Assembly (NCBI GenBank): GCA_949290645.1
Contig: CASESG010000001.1
Location: 276,495 to 340,494, forward strand
Length of the DNA: 64,000 nucleotides
From: an uncultured Bacillota bacterium
GTDB lineage: Bacteria; Bacillota_I; Bacilli_A; RFN20; CAG-288
Direction of reading: 5' to 3'
A program made the translations under genes and the position numbers. The notes under the pieces were generated by a model. It saw only the letters and a program-made list of their open reading frames with translations. It was not told where the DNA came from and did not search any database. Positions 16,500 to 26,413 of this stretch are shown here, in pieces; the stretch's first letter is position 1, and every line of letters starts with the position of its first letter.

Positions 16500-16615
16500 T
16501 AGATGGAGAGGGAAAGAAGGCGAGAAACACCCTAAAGGGTTGCTATCGGAAGAGGAGCATCTAATCCTTATATATAGCGGGCAAAACAAAAGATTGAAAA
16601 GATGAACGAAATTTG

Positions 16616-16644
16616 TTGACGCTGATTGCCCTTTGCGATAGAAT
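16616..16644 (+). promoter_or_regulatory. promoter of the S10-spc-alpha operon
   Basis: TTGACG (16616-16621) and TAGAAT (16639-16644) with 17-bp spacing, about 137 bp before rpsJ. Confidence 0.7.
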
Positions 16645-16654
16645 GGACAACGCT

Positions 16655-16770
16655 GAACGCCATTTCAGCCCGTATTGACGTGTGAAGTTGCCGAAACGCG
16701 GACAGCGGTTGTCAACGTATTCGGGTAATTCATACCGAACGGATGCCTAAACAGAGATCTTAGGCAAGGA
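16655..16770 (+). promoter_or_regulatory. structured leader of the S10 operon
   Basis: The untranslated leader contains TTCGG-loop-CCGAA and, just before the SD, TGCCTAA-loop-TTAGGCA. The last hairpin is close enough to the SD to affect rpsJ initiation. Autogenous control by a ribosomal protein is an inference only. Confidence 0.35.
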
Positions 16771-16781
16771 AGGAAAGAAAC

Positions 16782-17093
16782 ATGGCAGAAAACAAATCCA
16801 TCCGTGTTCGTCTCAAGGGCTATGACCACAAAGTCCTTGACCAGGCGGTCGCAAAGATCGTCGAAGCCGCCAAGAAGACCGGCGCTCAGGTCGTGGGACC
16901 GATTCCGCTCCCGACCGAAAAACAGATCTTCACCATTCTTCGTTCGCCCTTCGTCGACAAGGACTCCCGTGAGCAGTTCGAAATCCGCACTCACAAGAGA
17001 CTGATCGACATCAACCGCCCGACCAAGCAGACCATCGACGTTCTCAAGAACCTCGATCTTCCTGCCGGTGTCGATGTTGAAATCAAACTTTAA
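16782..17093 (+). CDS. rpsJ: 30S ribosomal protein S10
   Basis: 103 aa, full length, first gene of the ribosomal super-operon. The sequence has the typical S10 core ([14 protein letters not shown] near the start, THKRLIDI near residue 75). S10 (NusE) also acts in transcription antitermination. Confidence 0.97.
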   Translation: MAENKSIRVRLKGYDHKVLDQAVAKIVEAAKKTGAQVVGPIPLPTEKQIFTILRSPFVDKDSREQFEIRTHKRLIDINRPTKQTIDVLKNLDLPAGVDVEIKL

Positions 17094-17114
17094 ACCTAAA
17101 GGAGGAGAGGATTT

Positions 17115-17900
17115 ATGAAATCCATCATCGGAAGAAAGATCGGAATGACTTCCGTCTTCACCGAGGACGGCCACACCTACCCCGTGACCGTCGTCGAAGT
17201 CCTGCCGAACGTCGTTCTCCAGAAGAAGACCAAGGAGAAGGACGGCTACGAAGCCCTGCAGGTCGGCTATGAAGACAAGAAGGAAAGCCGCGCCAACAAG
17301 TGCGAGCTCGGCATTGCCAAGAAGGCCAACACGTCTCCCAAGTACGTCATCCGCGAGATCGAAGGCGATGAGATCTATCCCAGCCACGAGGTCGGACAGG
17401 CCATCGATTGCTCAATCTTCCAGGCCGGCGACATGGTCGACGTCACGGCCAAGAGCAAGGGCCACGGATACACGGGCACGATCAAGAGATATCACGGCCA
17501 CATCGGACCCAAGGGACACGGCTCTGGCTATCACCGCCAGATCGGTTCCCTTGCCACCAACGGACGCTGCAACAACCGCGTCCACGCCGGAAAGAAGATG
17601 TCCGGACACTGGAGACCGCAGACGACCACCATCCTCGACCTCCCCATCGTCAAGGTCGATCCGTCCATGAACTGCATCCTCATCCGCGGTTCGGTCCCCG
17701 GACCCAAGCTCGCCGTCCTGAAGATCCGCACGGCCATCAAGAGAACTTGCAAGCCGTTTGCGGTCGGAACGATCGTCGACTACACCACCGAATCGATCGC
17801 AGATATCGAGCGGAAGAACGCTGAGGCCTTAGCCAAGATGGAAGTCAAGAAGGAAAAGGCCGGCCAGAAGAAGCAGACCACCAACAAGAAGGTCCGCTAA
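17115..17900 (+). CDS. rplC: 50S ribosomal protein L3
   Basis: 261 aa; binds 23S rRNA early in 50S assembly. The N-terminal GRKIGMTSVF and central HGSGYHRQIGS stretches are typical. It is about 50 residues longer than the usual 209, with a Lys/Glu-rich C-terminal tail. The SD is GGAGGAG. Confidence 0.97.
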   Translation: MKSIIGRKIGMTSVFTEDGHTYPVTVVEVLPNVVLQKKTKEKDGYEALQVGYEDKKESRANKCELGIAKKANTSPKYVIREIEGDEIYPSHEVGQAIDCSIFQAGDMVDVTAKSKGHGYTGTIKRYHGHIGPKGHGSGYHRQIGSLATNGRCNNRVHAGKKMSGHWRPQTTTILDLPIVKVDPSMNCILIRGSVPGPKLAVLKIRTAIKRTCKPFAVGTIVDYTTESIADIERKNAEALAKMEVKKEKAGQKKQTTNKKVR

Positions 17901-17921
17901 TCTCGGCAAGGAGTAATGGAA

Positions 17922-18578
17922 ATGGCTAACGAAAAGAACTACCTGACCCAGCCGGTTCTCGACTACAAGGGCGAGAAGGTCGGCGAAGTCACTCTTCCCG
18001 AGGAACTCTTCGGGACGGAAATCAACGAAGTCGTCGTCCAGCGCGCCGTCCGCGTCGACCTCTCCAATCGGAGACTCGGCACGGCCAAGACGCTTGACCG
18101 CAGCGAAGTCCACGGCAGCAACCGCAAGCCTTACGGACAGAAGCACACCGGCCGCGCCAGAGCCGGTACGACAAACTCCCCGATCTGGAGACACGGCGGC
18201 GTCGTCCACGGCCCCAACGGAGAGCAGAGCTACAAGCTCAAGATGAACAAGAAGGAACACTTCGTCGCCTTCACTTCCGCCCTCACGGACAAGGCCCAGG
18301 GTGGAAACGTCATCGTCCTGACGGACGAGGCTTGCCCCTCCGCCAAGACGAAGGACTTCGTCCAGACGCTCAAGAGCATCCATGCGGACGAGAAGAAAAA
18401 CCTCTTGGTTGTCTACGGCTTGGATGAGAACCTCATCCGCGCCAGCAGCAACATCCCGAGCATCACCTTGACCACGGCGGACAACGTCTCGGTCTATGAT
18501 GTCCTCAACGCCAACAAGCTGATCCTTGTCAAGGGCGTCATTCCTACCCAAGAGGCAGAAACGGAGGAACAGAACTAA
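17922..18578 (+). CDS. rplD: 50S ribosomal protein L4
   Basis: 218 aa. The ATG at 17922 was chosen over 17916 because the AAGGAG SD is 8 nt away from the former and only 2 from the latter. The loop with KPYGQKHTGRARAG is intact. Its stop overlaps the L23 start. Confidence 0.96.
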   Translation: MANEKNYLTQPVLDYKGEKVGEVTLPEELFGTEINEVVVQRAVRVDLSNRRLGTAKTLDRSEVHGSNRKPYGQKHTGRARAGTTNSPIWRHGGVVHGPNGEQSYKLKMNKKEHFVAFTSALTDKAQGGNVIVLTDEACPSAKTKDFVQTLKSIHADEKKNLLVVYGLDENLIRASSNIPSITLTTADNVSVYDVLNANKLILVKGVIPTQEAETEEQN

Positions 18579-19054
18579 TGGCTGAAGAAAACAAGAAGGT
18601 CGAAGAGACCGTCCCGGCCGAGGAAAAGGCTCCTGCGAAGAAGACTCGCAAGGCCGCCAAGAAGGTCGAGGAGAAGAAGGTCGAAGAAACGAATCCGGAG
18701 TTCCAGTTCCGCCCGGCCATCATCAAGGACTTCGAAATCCTCAAGCACATGATCGTCACGGAAGAGACCCAGCGTCTCCGCGACGAGGAGAACGCCCTGG
18801 TCTTTGCGGTCTCTCCGAAGGCGACCAAGACCGAGATCAAGAGAGCGGTCCAGGCGGTCTTCGGTGCGAAGGTCAGCGCGGTCAACACCATCAACGTTCG
18901 CCGCAAGCCTAAGAGAGTCGGCCGCTACTCCGGTTATCTCCCGGCCTACAAGAAGGCCATCGTCCGCTTCGATTCTTCCTTCGATCTCGGAAAGATCCAG
19001 GAAGCCGTCGCCACCGAGGAGATGAAGGCGACGAAGGATGCGGAAGAGAAGTAA
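18578..19054 (+). CDS. rplW: 50S ribosomal protein L23 with extensions
   Basis: 158 aa against a usual 95-100. The core (from about residue 47: IIKDFEILKHMIVTEET) is preceded by a Lys/Glu/Ala-rich N-terminal tail of about 45 residues and followed by a charged C-terminal tail. L23 sits at the exit tunnel and docks trigger factor and SRP, so the tails may matter there. Confidence 0.95.
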   Translation: MAEENKKVEETVPAEEKAPAKKTRKAAKKVEEKKVEETNPEFQFRPAIIKDFEILKHMIVTEETQRLRDEENALVFAVSPKATKTEIKRAVQAVFGAKVSAVNTINVRRKPKRVGRYSGYLPAYKKAIVRFDSSFDLGKIQEAVATEEMKATKDAEEK

Positions 19055-19087
19055 GAATAAGGAAAAAGCAAATTAGAGGAGAAAGAT

Positions 19088-19918
19088 ATGGCAATCAAGC
19101 AATATAACCCGATCACTCCGGGCATGAGACACCTCTCCACGCTTGCCACCGGAGACATCACGAAGAAGACTCCTGAAAAAGCTTTGATCGTCCCCCTGAA
19201 GAAGACGGGCGGAAGAAATTCCCAAGGTTACATCACCTGCCGTCACATCGGCGGCGGTCACAAGAAGATGTATCGCCTGATCGACTTTCGTCGCTCCGGC
19301 GAAGAGGAGAGCACGGTCCTGGCCATCGAATATGACCCCAACCGCAACTGCCGCATCGCCCTTGTCATCAACAAGAAGGGCAAGAAGCGCTACATCCTCT
19401 GCCCGAAGGGACTGACGGTCGGAATGAAGGTCACCGACGGCAAGGCCGGCGAGATCAACGTCGGAAACTGCATGGAACTGGGTTCCATCCCCGAAGGTAT
19501 CGTCGTCCACAACATCGAGCTCGAGCCGGGCAAGGGCGGCCAGGTCTGCCGCGCTGCCGGTACGGGTGCTCAGATCCTCGGCAAGGAAGGCAAGTATGCC
19601 ACTCTGAGACTGGCCTCCGGCGAAGTCCGCAAGTTCCTTCTGACCTGCCGCGCCACGATCGGCAACGTCGGAAACGAAGACTACAACCTTGTCCACAAGG
19701 GCAAGGCCGGAAGAACCCGCTGGCTTGGGGAAAGGCCGACGGTCCGCGGCTCGGTCATGAACCCGAACGACCATCCCCACGGTGGTGGTGAGGGCAAGTG
19801 CCCGATCGGCCACGATGCGCCTCGCTCCCCTTGGGGCAGACGTCTCATGGGCGTCAAGACGCGCTCTCGCAAGGCCCGCAGCAACCATCTCATCGTCCGT
19901 CGGCGCAACGCCAAGTAA
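19088..19918 (+). CDS. rplB: 50S ribosomal protein L2
   Basis: 276 aa, usual length. The C-terminal peptidyl-transferase region ([14 protein letters not shown]) with its conserved histidine is intact. SD GAGGAG. Confidence 0.97.
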   Translation: MAIKQYNPITPGMRHLSTLATGDITKKTPEKALIVPLKKTGGRNSQGYITCRHIGGGHKKMYRLIDFRRSGEEESTVLAIEYDPNRNCRIALVINKKGKKRYILCPKGLTVGMKVTDGKAGEINVGNCMELGSIPEGIVVHNIELEPGKGGQVCRAAGTGAQILGKEGKYATLRLASGEVRKFLLTCRATIGNVGNEDYNLVHKGKAGRTRWLGERPTVRGSVMNPNDHPHGGGEGKCPIGHDAPRSPWGRRLMGVKTRSRKARSNHLIVRRRNAK

Positions 19919-19937
19919 TCCAGGAGGAGAATGACAC

Positions 19938-20225
19938 ATGTCTAGAAGTCTCAAGAAAGGTCCGTATTGCGATCCTCGCCTTCTCAAGAGGGTCCAAGAG
20001 CAGAACCAGAGCGGAAAGAAGGAAGTCATCAAGACCTGGTCTCGCGCTTCCACCATCTTCCCCGACTTCATCCAGCACACCATCTCTGTCCACAACGGAC
20101 GCGCCTTCGTCCCGGTCTACATCACCGAGGATATGGTCGGTCATAAGCTCGGCGAGTTCGTCTTCACCCGTACCTTCACCCATCACCGCTCGGGTGCCGA
20201 CAGCACGACCGAAGCCAAGAAGTAA
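19938..20225 (+). CDS. rpsS: 30S ribosomal protein S19
   Basis: 95 aa, start [12 protein letters not shown]; has the S19 consensus [32 protein letters not shown]. Confidence 0.97.
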   Translation: MSRSLKKGPYCDPRLLKRVQEQNQSGKKEVIKTWSRASTIFPDFIQHTISVHNGRAFVPVYITEDMVGHKLGEFVFTRTFTHHRSGADSTTEAKK

Positions 20226-20240
20226 GGAGTTCACTAGAAA

Positions 20241-20633
20241 ATGGCCAAAGAAAAGAACACCGTTCAGCCGGAAGAGAACAAGCCTCTTCGCAATGAGGCC
20301 AAGGCTGAGCTCAACAACTACGGCGTCACTCCGAGAAAGGTCCGCCTGGTCATCGACTTGGTCCGTGGCAAGGACATCGACACGGCCTATGACATCCTGG
20401 AGAACACAGAGAAGCTCTGCGCCCGGGACATCAAGAAGCTGATCAAGTCCGCCGAAGCCAACGCCGTCAACAACTTCCACATGGATCGCGACACCCTCTA
20501 CGTCGCTTCGATCACCGCCAACGATTCCCTCAAGCTCAAGCGCATCCTGCCCAGGGCCAAGGGAGCCGCCAGCGGCCTTGTCAAGAGATGGTCGAACGTC
20601 TATGTCACGCTGAAGAATCGGGAGGCCAAGTAA
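20241..20633 (+). CDS. rplV: 50S ribosomal protein L22
   Basis: 130 aa; the core starts near residue 18 (RNEAKAELNNYGVTPRKVRL) after a short charged N-terminal extension. The tunnel-lining hairpin region (RILPRAKGAASGLVKRWSNV) is present. Confidence 0.96.
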   Translation: MAKEKNTVQPEENKPLRNEAKAELNNYGVTPRKVRLVIDLVRGKDIDTAYDILENTEKLCARDIKKLIKSAEANAVNNFHMDRDTLYVASITANDSLKLKRILPRAKGAASGLVKRWSNVYVTLKNREAK

Positions 20634-20636
20634 ACC

Positions 20637-21431
20637 ATGGGACAGAAAGTCAATCCGAACGGCCTGAGACTGGGCATCAACCGTGAGTGGTCCAGCCACT
20701 GGTACGCCGACAAGAAACACTTCGCCTCTTATCTGCAAGAGGACATCAAGATCCGCAAGTACCTGGAGCCGAAGCTCGACAAGCAGGATGCGGGACTCAG
20801 CCACATCGACATCGAGCGCATCAAGAACGACATCACCATCTCCATCCACGTCAGCCATCCCGCTGTCGTCATCGGGCAGGATTCCGCCAACATCAAGCAG
20901 ATCCGCGGCGATCTGGCCAAAATCCTCAACCGCAAGGCCGACAGCGTCAAGGTCAGCATCGTCGAGGTCAAGAACCCCGATCTCGATGCCGTCTTGGTCG
21001 CTAAGGACATCGCCAAGCAGATCGAGCAGCGCGCCTCCTTCCGCGTCGTCCAGAAGAAGGCCATCCAGCGCGTCATGCGCGCCGGTGCCAAGGGTTGCAA
21101 GACCATGGCCAAGGGCCGTCTCGGCGGTGCCGAAATCGCCCGTTATGAAGAGTATCGCGACGGCGTCCTCTCCCTCCACACCCTCCGTCAGCCGATCGAT
21201 TATGCTCACGTCGATGCCCATACCACCTATGGCGTCATCGGCATCAAGGTCTGGATCGCCCTTCCGGAGAATTACAAGGAACTCCGCGACAAGCGCCCCG
21301 AGACCAGTCGCTTCGGACGCGGCCGCTTCAATCGCGACAACCGCCGTCCCAACAACGGCCACCAGAACGGACCCCACGCCGGAGCGGAGACCAAAGCCGC
21401 CCCGAAGGCTGAGGTTCAAAAAGGAGAATAA
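20637..21431 (+). CDS. rpsC: 30S ribosomal protein S3 with basic C-terminal tail
   Basis: 264 aa against a usual 210-220. The KH domain and the C-terminal S3 domain are complete; the extra tail after about residue 225 is rich in Arg, Asn, Gly and Ala. It starts 3 bp after the L22 stop. Confidence 0.97.
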   Translation: MGQKVNPNGLRLGINREWSSHWYADKKHFASYLQEDIKIRKYLEPKLDKQDAGLSHIDIERIKNDITISIHVSHPAVVIGQDSANIKQIRGDLAKILNRKADSVKVSIVEVKNPDLDAVLVAKDIAKQIEQRASFRVVQKKAIQRVMRAGAKGCKTMAKGRLGGAEIARYEEYRDGVLSLHTLRQPIDYAHVDAHTTYGVIGIKVWIALPENYKELRDKRPETSRFGRGRFNRDNRRPNNGHQNGPHAGAETKAAPKAEVQKGE

Positions 21432-21433
21432 GG

Positions 21434-21853
21434 ATGCTACAGCCTAAAAGAACCAAGTGGCGCCGTTCCCATCTCGTGCGCCCCAAGAAACAGGCTTCCC
21501 GCGGCAACACGGTCGCCTTCGGAAGCTATGGCCTTGCCGCGACGGAAGGTGGATACATCACCAACCGCCAGATCGAGGCCGCCCGTGTCGTCCTCTCGAA
21601 GTTCACCAAGAAGACCGGCAAGCTCTACATCCGCGTCTTCCCCTACCTGGGCATCACCAAGAAGCCTCTCCAGGTCCGTATGGGTAACGGAAAGGGCCAG
21701 GTCGAGACCTGGGCTGCCGTCATCGAGAAGGGCACGGTCATGTTCGAGGTCGCGGGCCTTGCCGATGCGGATTGCAAGGAAGCCCTCCGTCAGGCGGGCT
21801 ACAAGCTCTCCGTCAAGTCCCGTGTCGTTCAGAAAGGCGAGGTATTGAAATGA
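21434..21853 (+). CDS. rplP: 50S ribosomal protein L16
   Basis: 139 aa, normal length, with typical RMGNGKGQVETWAAVIEKG. The stop overlaps the L29 start by 4 bp. Confidence 0.97.
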   Translation: MLQPKRTKWRRSHLVRPKKQASRGNTVAFGSYGLAATEGGYITNRQIEAARVVLSKFTKKTGKLYIRVFPYLGITKKPLQVRMGNGKGQVETWAAVIEKGTVMFEVAGLADADCKEALRQAGYKLSVKSRVVQKGEVLK

Positions 21854-22062
21854 CAATCGAAGATGTGAGAAAGCTTTCCGACCAGGATCTTCGCAAGAAG
21901 GTCTACGAGCTCAAGGGAAACCTTCTGACCCTGCGCTTCCAGGCCAAGGCCGGTCAGCTCGACAACGGAAACAAGATCAACCAGTGCCGCAAGGACATCG
22001 CCAAGTGCCTCACCGTCGAGAACGAACGGAAGAAGGCCAAGGCTGAGGAAGCGGCGAAGTAA
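21850..22062 (+). CDS. rpmC: 50S ribosomal protein L29
   Basis: 70 aa from the ATG at 21850 (ATGA overlap with L16), preceded by the SD-like GGCGAGG. Helical protein with the typical LRFQAKAGQLDN stretch. Confidence 0.95.
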   Translation: MTIEDVRKLSDQDLRKKVYELKGNLLTLRFQAKAGQLDNGNKINQCRKDIAKCLTVENERKKAKAEEAAK

Positions 22063-22079
22063 GGAGGTCAGAGGACACT

Positions 22080-22352
22080 ATGGAAAACGAACAGGTCACC
22101 AAGACCTCAAACCGCAGACGCCTCCAGGGCAAGGTCGTCAGCCACAACATGCAGAAGACCATCGTCGTCGAGACGGAGGTCAAGAAGGCCCATCCGATCT
22201 ACAAGAAGAGAGTCACGGCCCGCAAGAAGTACAAGGTCGACGATCGCAAGGACGAAGCTCAGGTTGGCGATATCGTGGTGTTCGAGGAATGCCGTCCGAT
22301 CAGCCATGACAAGCGCTTCCGCCTGGTGAAGATCGTCAAGAAGGGAGAGTAG
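22080..22352 (+). CDS. rpsQ: 30S ribosomal protein S17
   Basis: 90 aa; the OB-fold core with RLQGKVVSHNMQKTIVVE and a typical FEECRPISHDKRFRLV C-terminal region. Confidence 0.96.
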   Translation: MENEQVTKTSNRRRLQGKVVSHNMQKTIVVETEVKKAHPIYKKRVTARKKYKVDDRKDEAQVGDIVVFEECRPISHDKRFRLVKIVKKGE

Positions 22353-22355
22353 TCC

Positions 22356-22730
22356 ATGGTTCAGAACGAAACGAATCTGGTCGTCGCCGACAATTCCGGC
22401 GCCCGTTCGGTGAGAGTCTTCCGCATGCTTCGCGGCAGCTTCCGCCGCAGCGCCTCGGTCGGAGACGTCGTCATCTGCGCCGTCAAGGATGCCATCCCCA
22501 ACGGCAAGGTCAAGAAGTCCGAAGTCGTCAAGGGCGTCATCGTCCGCGTCAAGAAGGCGTATCAGAGAAAGGATGGCTCGACCGTCCGCTTCGACGACAA
22601 CGCCGTCGTCCTGATCAACGATGACGGAACCCCGAAGGGCACCCGTGTCTTCGGGCCGGTGGCCCGCGAGCTCCGCGACAGGGGCGATATGTTCATGAAG
22701 ATCGTCTCCTTGGCGGTCGAAGTTCTCTAA
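22356..22730 (+). CDS. rplN: 50S ribosomal protein L14
   Basis: 124 aa, usual length, starting with [16 protein letters not shown]; the C-terminal [11 protein letters not shown] is conserved. Confidence 0.97.
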   Translation: MVQNETNLVVADNSGARSVRVFRMLRGSFRRSASVGDVVICAVKDAIPNGKVKKSEVVKGVIVRVKKAYQRKDGSTVRFDDNAVVLINDDGTPKGTRVFGPVARELRDRGDMFMKIVSLAVEVL

Positions 22731-22743
22731 GGAGGAAGGAATC

Positions 22744-23052
22744 ATGAAAATCAAGACTGGCGACATGGTCGTCGTCATCGCCGGTGCGTACAAGGGCGCC
22801 AAGGGCAAGGTCCTCAAGGCCATGCCCAAGACCAATCAGGTCGTCGTCGAAGGCGTCAACGCCCGCAAGAAACACGTCAAGCCCACCCAGGGCAATGCCG
22901 AGGGCAAGATCGTCGACTTCAACGCTCCCATCGATGTCTCCAACGTCGCTCTCGTCGATCCCAAGACCGACAAGAGGACGAAGGTCGGATACAAGCTCCA
23001 GGACGGCAAGAAGGTTCGCTACGCCAAGGCGAGCGGAACCATCCTCAACTAA
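22744..23052 (+). CDS. rplX: 50S ribosomal protein L24
   Basis: 102 aa KOW-domain protein (MKIKTGDMVVVIAGAYKGAK), an assembly initiator of the 50S subunit. Confidence 0.97.
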   Translation: MKIKTGDMVVVIAGAYKGAKGKVLKAMPKTNQVVVEGVNARKKHVKPTQGNAEGKIVDFNAPIDVSNVALVDPKTDKRTKVGYKLQDGKKVRYAKASGTILN

Positions 23053-23066
23053 GGAGAGAATGAACA

Positions 23067-23678
23067 ATGGCTGAAGAAAAGAAGAACGGCGTCTCCGTTC
23101 GCAAGAACCATTCCGAAGGCGCCCTGAAGGCCAAGGTCGTCTCTCGGCTGGAGACCTTCTACAAGGAAAAGATCGTTCCGGAACTGATGGAAGAGTTCCA
23201 CTACTCCTCCATCATGGAGTGCCCCAAGCTTGTCAAGATCGTCCTCAACATGCGTCTTGGCGAGTTCGGCTCCAACGAGAAGAACGTCGAAGAGGCGGTC
23301 AAGGAGATGAGCACCATCGCCGGACAGAAGCCGGTCGTCACCAAGGCGAAGAAGTCCATTGCGAACTTCAAGCTCCGCGAAGGCGTCCCCGTCGGCGTCA
23401 AGGTCACTCTGCGCCGCATCCGGATGTATGACTTCCTCGACAAGTTCATCAACATCGACCTTCCTCGCGTCCGCGACTTCCGCGGCGTCAGCAAGGATTC
23501 CTTCGATGGCCGTGGCAACTATTCCACGGGCGTCAAGGAACAGCTCATCTTCCCCGAGATCCAGTATGACAAGGTCACCAGGACCCAGGGAATGGACGTC
23601 GTCATCGTCACGACGGCCAAGACTGACAAGGAATGCCACGCTCTGCTCGAGAAGTTCGGCATGCCCTTTGCGAAATAG
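23067..23678 (+). CDS. rplE: 50S ribosomal protein L5
   Basis: 203 aa; the core starts at about residue 23 ([21 protein letters not shown]) after a short charged extension. It binds 5S rRNA with L18. Confidence 0.96.
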   Translation: MAEEKKNGVSVRKNHSEGALKAKVVSRLETFYKEKIVPELMEEFHYSSIMECPKLVKIVLNMRLGEFGSNEKNVEEAVKEMSTIAGQKPVVTKAKKSIANFKLREGVPVGVKVTLRRIRMYDFLDKFINIDLPRVRDFRGVSKDSFDGRGNYSTGVKEQLIFPEIQYDKVTRTQGMDVVIVTTAKTDKECHALLEKFGMPFAK

Positions 23679-23692
23679 GAGGTCGAGAGAAT

Positions 23693-23878
23693 ATGGCTCG
23701 TAAAGCATTGATCATCAAGTGCAGCAAGCCGGCGAAGTTCTCCACGAGAAACTATCGTCGCTGCAGCCGCTGCGGACGTGTCCACGGAATCATCCGTCAA
23801 TTCGGCGTCTGCCGCATCTGCCTCAGGGAGATGGCCTACAACGGCGAGATCCCCGGCATGCACAAGTCGAGCTGGTAA
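23693..23878 (+). CDS. rpsZ: 30S ribosomal protein S14, zinc type
   Basis: 61 aa from ATG 23693 (SD AGGAGG upstream). It has the two zinc-binding pairs CSRCG and CRICL of the C+ form and the short length typical of type Z. Confidence 0.96.
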   Translation: MARKALIIKCSKPAKFSTRNYRRCSRCGRVHGIIRQFGVCRICLREMAYNGEIPGMHKSSW

Positions 23879-23896
23879 GGAAAGGAGGAAGAGAAA

Positions 23897-24298
23897 ATGG
23901 TCAACGATACCATCGCGGACATGCTCACCCGCATCCGCAACGCCAACCTTATGCACAACAAGACGGTCTTTCTCCCCACCACCAAGATGAACGAAAAGAT
24001 CTGCGAGATCCTCAAGAAGGAAGGCTTCATCGCGGATTACGCCGTCGCCCAGGAAGAGAAGAAGCCCTACAAGACGCTGACGATCACCCTCAAGTATACC
24101 GCCCACGGCGAAAGGGTTCTCTCCGGACTCAAGCGCATCTCGAAGCCGGGTCTTCGGATCACCGTTCCCGTCAGCAAGCTCCCCAAGGTCCTCAACGGCC
24201 TTGGCATCGCAATCATCTCCACTTCCAAGGGCGTCATGACGGACAAGGAAGCCCGCAAGAACAACATGGGAGGCGAGGTTCTCGCCTACGTGTGGTAA
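23897..24298 (+). CDS. rpsH: 30S ribosomal protein S8
   Basis: 133 aa with the N-terminal [14 protein letters not shown] and C-terminal [13 protein letters not shown] consensus; SD GGAGGAAG. Confidence 0.97.
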   Translation: MVNDTIADMLTRIRNANLMHNKTVFLPTTKMNEKICEILKKEGFIADYAVAQEEKKPYKTLTITLKYTAHGERVLSGLKRISKPGLRITVPVSKLPKVLNGLGIAIISTSKGVMTDKEARKNNMGGEVLAYVW

Positions 24299-24310
24299 GG
24301 AGAAACACCA

Positions 24311-24862
24311 ATGTCAAGAATCGGAAGGAAACCGATTGTTATCCCGGCCGGAGTGAAGATCTCCGTCGAGGGTAGCAAGGTAACAGTCAAGGGACCCAAG
24401 GGAGAGCTCTCCCAGACCTTCAATCCGCACATGACCTTCGAGGAGAAGGACAACGAATTCCTGGTCAAGCGTCCGAACGACTCCATTTCTATGAGGATGT
24501 TCCACGGCACGACCCGCGCCCTCATCCAGACCATGGTCGAAGGCGTCACCAACGGCTACACCAAGGTCCTCGAGATCAAGGGCGTCGGCTACCGCGGCGA
24601 GATGCGTGGCAAGGACCTCGTCCTCCACGTCGGCCACTCCCATGAGGATGTCGTCCATCCCATCGACGGGGTCGAAGTCTCCATCAAGCAGGCCGAGATC
24701 ACCGTCACTGGCATCGACAAGCAGAAGGTCGGACAGATGGCGGCCTTGATCCGCGCCGTCCGCAAGCCCGAGTGCTATCACGGCAAGGGCATTCGCTACA
24801 AGGGTGAGGTCATCACCCTGCGTCAGCCCGCTTCGGCCAAGAAGCAGGCCGGCAGTAAGTAA
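24311..24862 (+). CDS. rplF: 50S ribosomal protein L6
   Basis: 183 aa, two repeated domains, normal length; the C-terminal [14 protein letters not shown] stretch binds the sarcin-ricin region. Confidence 0.97.
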   Translation: MSRIGRKPIVIPAGVKISVEGSKVTVKGPKGELSQTFNPHMTFEEKDNEFLVKRPNDSISMRMFHGTTRALIQTMVEGVTNGYTKVLEIKGVGYRGEMRGKDLVLHVGHSHEDVVHPIDGVEVSIKQAEITVTGIDKQKVGQMAALIRAVRKPECYHGKGIRYKGEVITLRQPASAKKQAGSK

Positions 24863-24876
24863 AGGAGGAAGAGACC

Positions 24877-25233
24877 ATGTACACGACATTCGATCGCAAC
24901 GCTCAGAGAAAGCATCGTCATCTTCGCATCCGCGGCAAGATCAAGGGAACGACCGCTCGTCCTCGCATCTCCATCTACCGCTCCAACAAGTACATCTATG
25001 CTGCCTTGATCGACGACAGCTGCCACAAGACCCTCTGCTCCTCCTCTTCGGCCAAGCTCGGCTTGGAGAATCCCTCCAACTGCGCCGCCGCTGCCGAGGT
25101 CGGCAAGGATCTTGCCAAGAAGGCCCTCGACCTCAAGGTCAAGGAAGTCGTCTTCGATCGTTCGGGCTATCTCTATCACGGACAGGTCCAGGCTCTCGCC
25201 GAGGCTTGCCGCGAAGCGGGATTGGTCTTCTAG
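24877..25233 (+). CDS. rplR: 50S ribosomal protein L18
   Basis: 118 aa, 5S rRNA binder; typical [23 protein letters not shown] near the C terminus (family usually has GR+G). SD AGGAGGAAG. Confidence 0.96.
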   Translation: MYTTFDRNAQRKHRHLRIRGKIKGTTARPRISIYRSNKYIYAALIDDSCHKTLCSSSSAKLGLENPSNCAAAAEVGKDLAKKALDLKVKEVVFDRSGYLYHGQVQALAEACREAGLVF

Positions 25234-25246
25234 GAGAACAGGCAAC

Positions 25247-25891
25247 ATGGAAGAGAACAACAAGAACACCGCTGTCAGCCAGGGCGTTCCGGCCAAGGCA
25301 GAGCACAGCGAGAAAGACAATCGCAGAGGCCCCAACGCTTCCGGAAACAAGAGCCGGGGCGGCTTCAAGGGCAACAACCGCCGTGGCGGACGCGGCTTCC
25401 GTCCCGAGGAAAAGCTCTACGACGAGAGGGTCGTCAAGATCTCCCGCGTCAGCAAGACCGTCAAGGGCGGAAAGAGGATGCGCTTCACGGCCTTGGTCGT
25501 CATCGGTGACGGCAAGGGCAAGTACGGCTATGGACTTGGCAAGTCCATCGAAGTCCCCGAGGCCATCAAGAAGGCGATCGCCGCTGCCCGGAAGAACCTC
25601 TTCAAGATCCAGATCACCAAGAACGATTCCATCACCCATCCGGTCATGGGACGCTTTGGTGCCACCAAGGTCTTCCTCAAGCCCGCTCCGGAAGGTACGG
25701 GATTGATCGCCGGCGGTGCCGTCCGCGCCATCCTGGAACTGGCTGGCGTCAAGAACGTCTATTCCAAGATCTACGGCTCGAGGACCCAGACCAACGCCGT
25801 CAAGGCCACGGTCGACGGACTCCAGCAGCTCAAGACGTATGACGAAGTCCTCACCAAGCGCTACGGAAAGACGCTTGCGGAGAAGAAGTAA
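25247..25891 (+). CDS. rpsE: 30S ribosomal protein S5 with N-terminal tail
   Basis: 214 aa against a usual 165. The double-stranded RNA-binding core begins near residue 58 (YDERVVKISRVSKTVKGG). The preceding tail is Gly/Arg/Asn-rich. The tail is real rather than a start error, because the SD (AGGAGAA) lies right before ATG 25247. The usual rpmD (L30) does not follow. Confidence 0.95.
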   Translation: MEENNKNTAVSQGVPAKAEHSEKDNRRGPNASGNKSRGGFKGNNRRGGRGFRPEEKLYDERVVKISRVSKTVKGGKRMRFTALVVIGDGKGKYGYGLGKSIEVPEAIKKAIAAARKNLFKIQITKNDSITHPVMGRFGATKVFLKPAPEGTGLIAGGAVRAILELAGVKNVYSKIYGSRTQTNAVKATVDGLQQLKTYDEVLTKRYGKTLAEKK

Positions 25892-25903
25892 GGAGGAATG
25901 ACC

Positions 25904-26413
25904 ATGGATTTGAGCAATCTCAAGATCGCCAAGGGTTCCCGCCATCTCCCCAAGAGAGTCGGTCAGGGTATCGGCTCGGGTCTCGGAAAGACCTCGGCCA
26001 GAGGACAGAAGGGTCAAGGCGCCCGTCAGGGCCCGAAGGTCCCGGTCGGCTTCGAAGGCGGACAGCTTCCTCTGTTCCGTCGCGTCCCGAAGCACGGCTT
26101 TGTCAACCACGGCCGTGTCGAGTACGTCGCGGTCAATCTCCGCGACCTCGCTCGCTATGACTTCGAGGACGGAACCAAGATCGACAACACTCTTCTCATC
26201 GAGATCGGACTCATCAAGAACCTCAACAAGCCCGTCAAGCTTCTGGGCAAGGGGGAGATCTCCAAGAAGTTGGACATCGCCCTCCAGGCTTTCTCGGCCA
26301 AGGCCAAGGAAGCTGTCGAGAAGGCTGGCGGAAGCTGCACCGTCGTGTCCTTGAAGGATGCCAGGGTCGCATTCAAGGCCCACGTCCACGAGGAAGAAAC
26401 TGAGGTCGACTGA
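25904..26413 (+). CDS. rplO: 50S ribosomal protein L15
   Basis: 169 aa. The ATG at 25904 was preferred over 25898 because the AGGAGG SD is 7 nt away rather than 1. The glycine-rich N-terminal KRVGQGIGSGLGKTSARGQK stretch is typical. It directly follows rpsE, so L30 is missing here. Its stop overlaps secY by 1 bp. Confidence 0.96.
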   Translation: MDLSNLKIAKGSRHLPKRVGQGIGSGLGKTSARGQKGQGARQGPKVPVGFEGGQLPLFRRVPKHGFVNHGRVEYVAVNLRDLARYDFEDGTKIDNTLLIEIGLIKNLNKPVKLLGKGEISKKLDIALQAFSAKAKEAVEKAGGSCTVVSLKDARVAFKAHVHEEETEVD

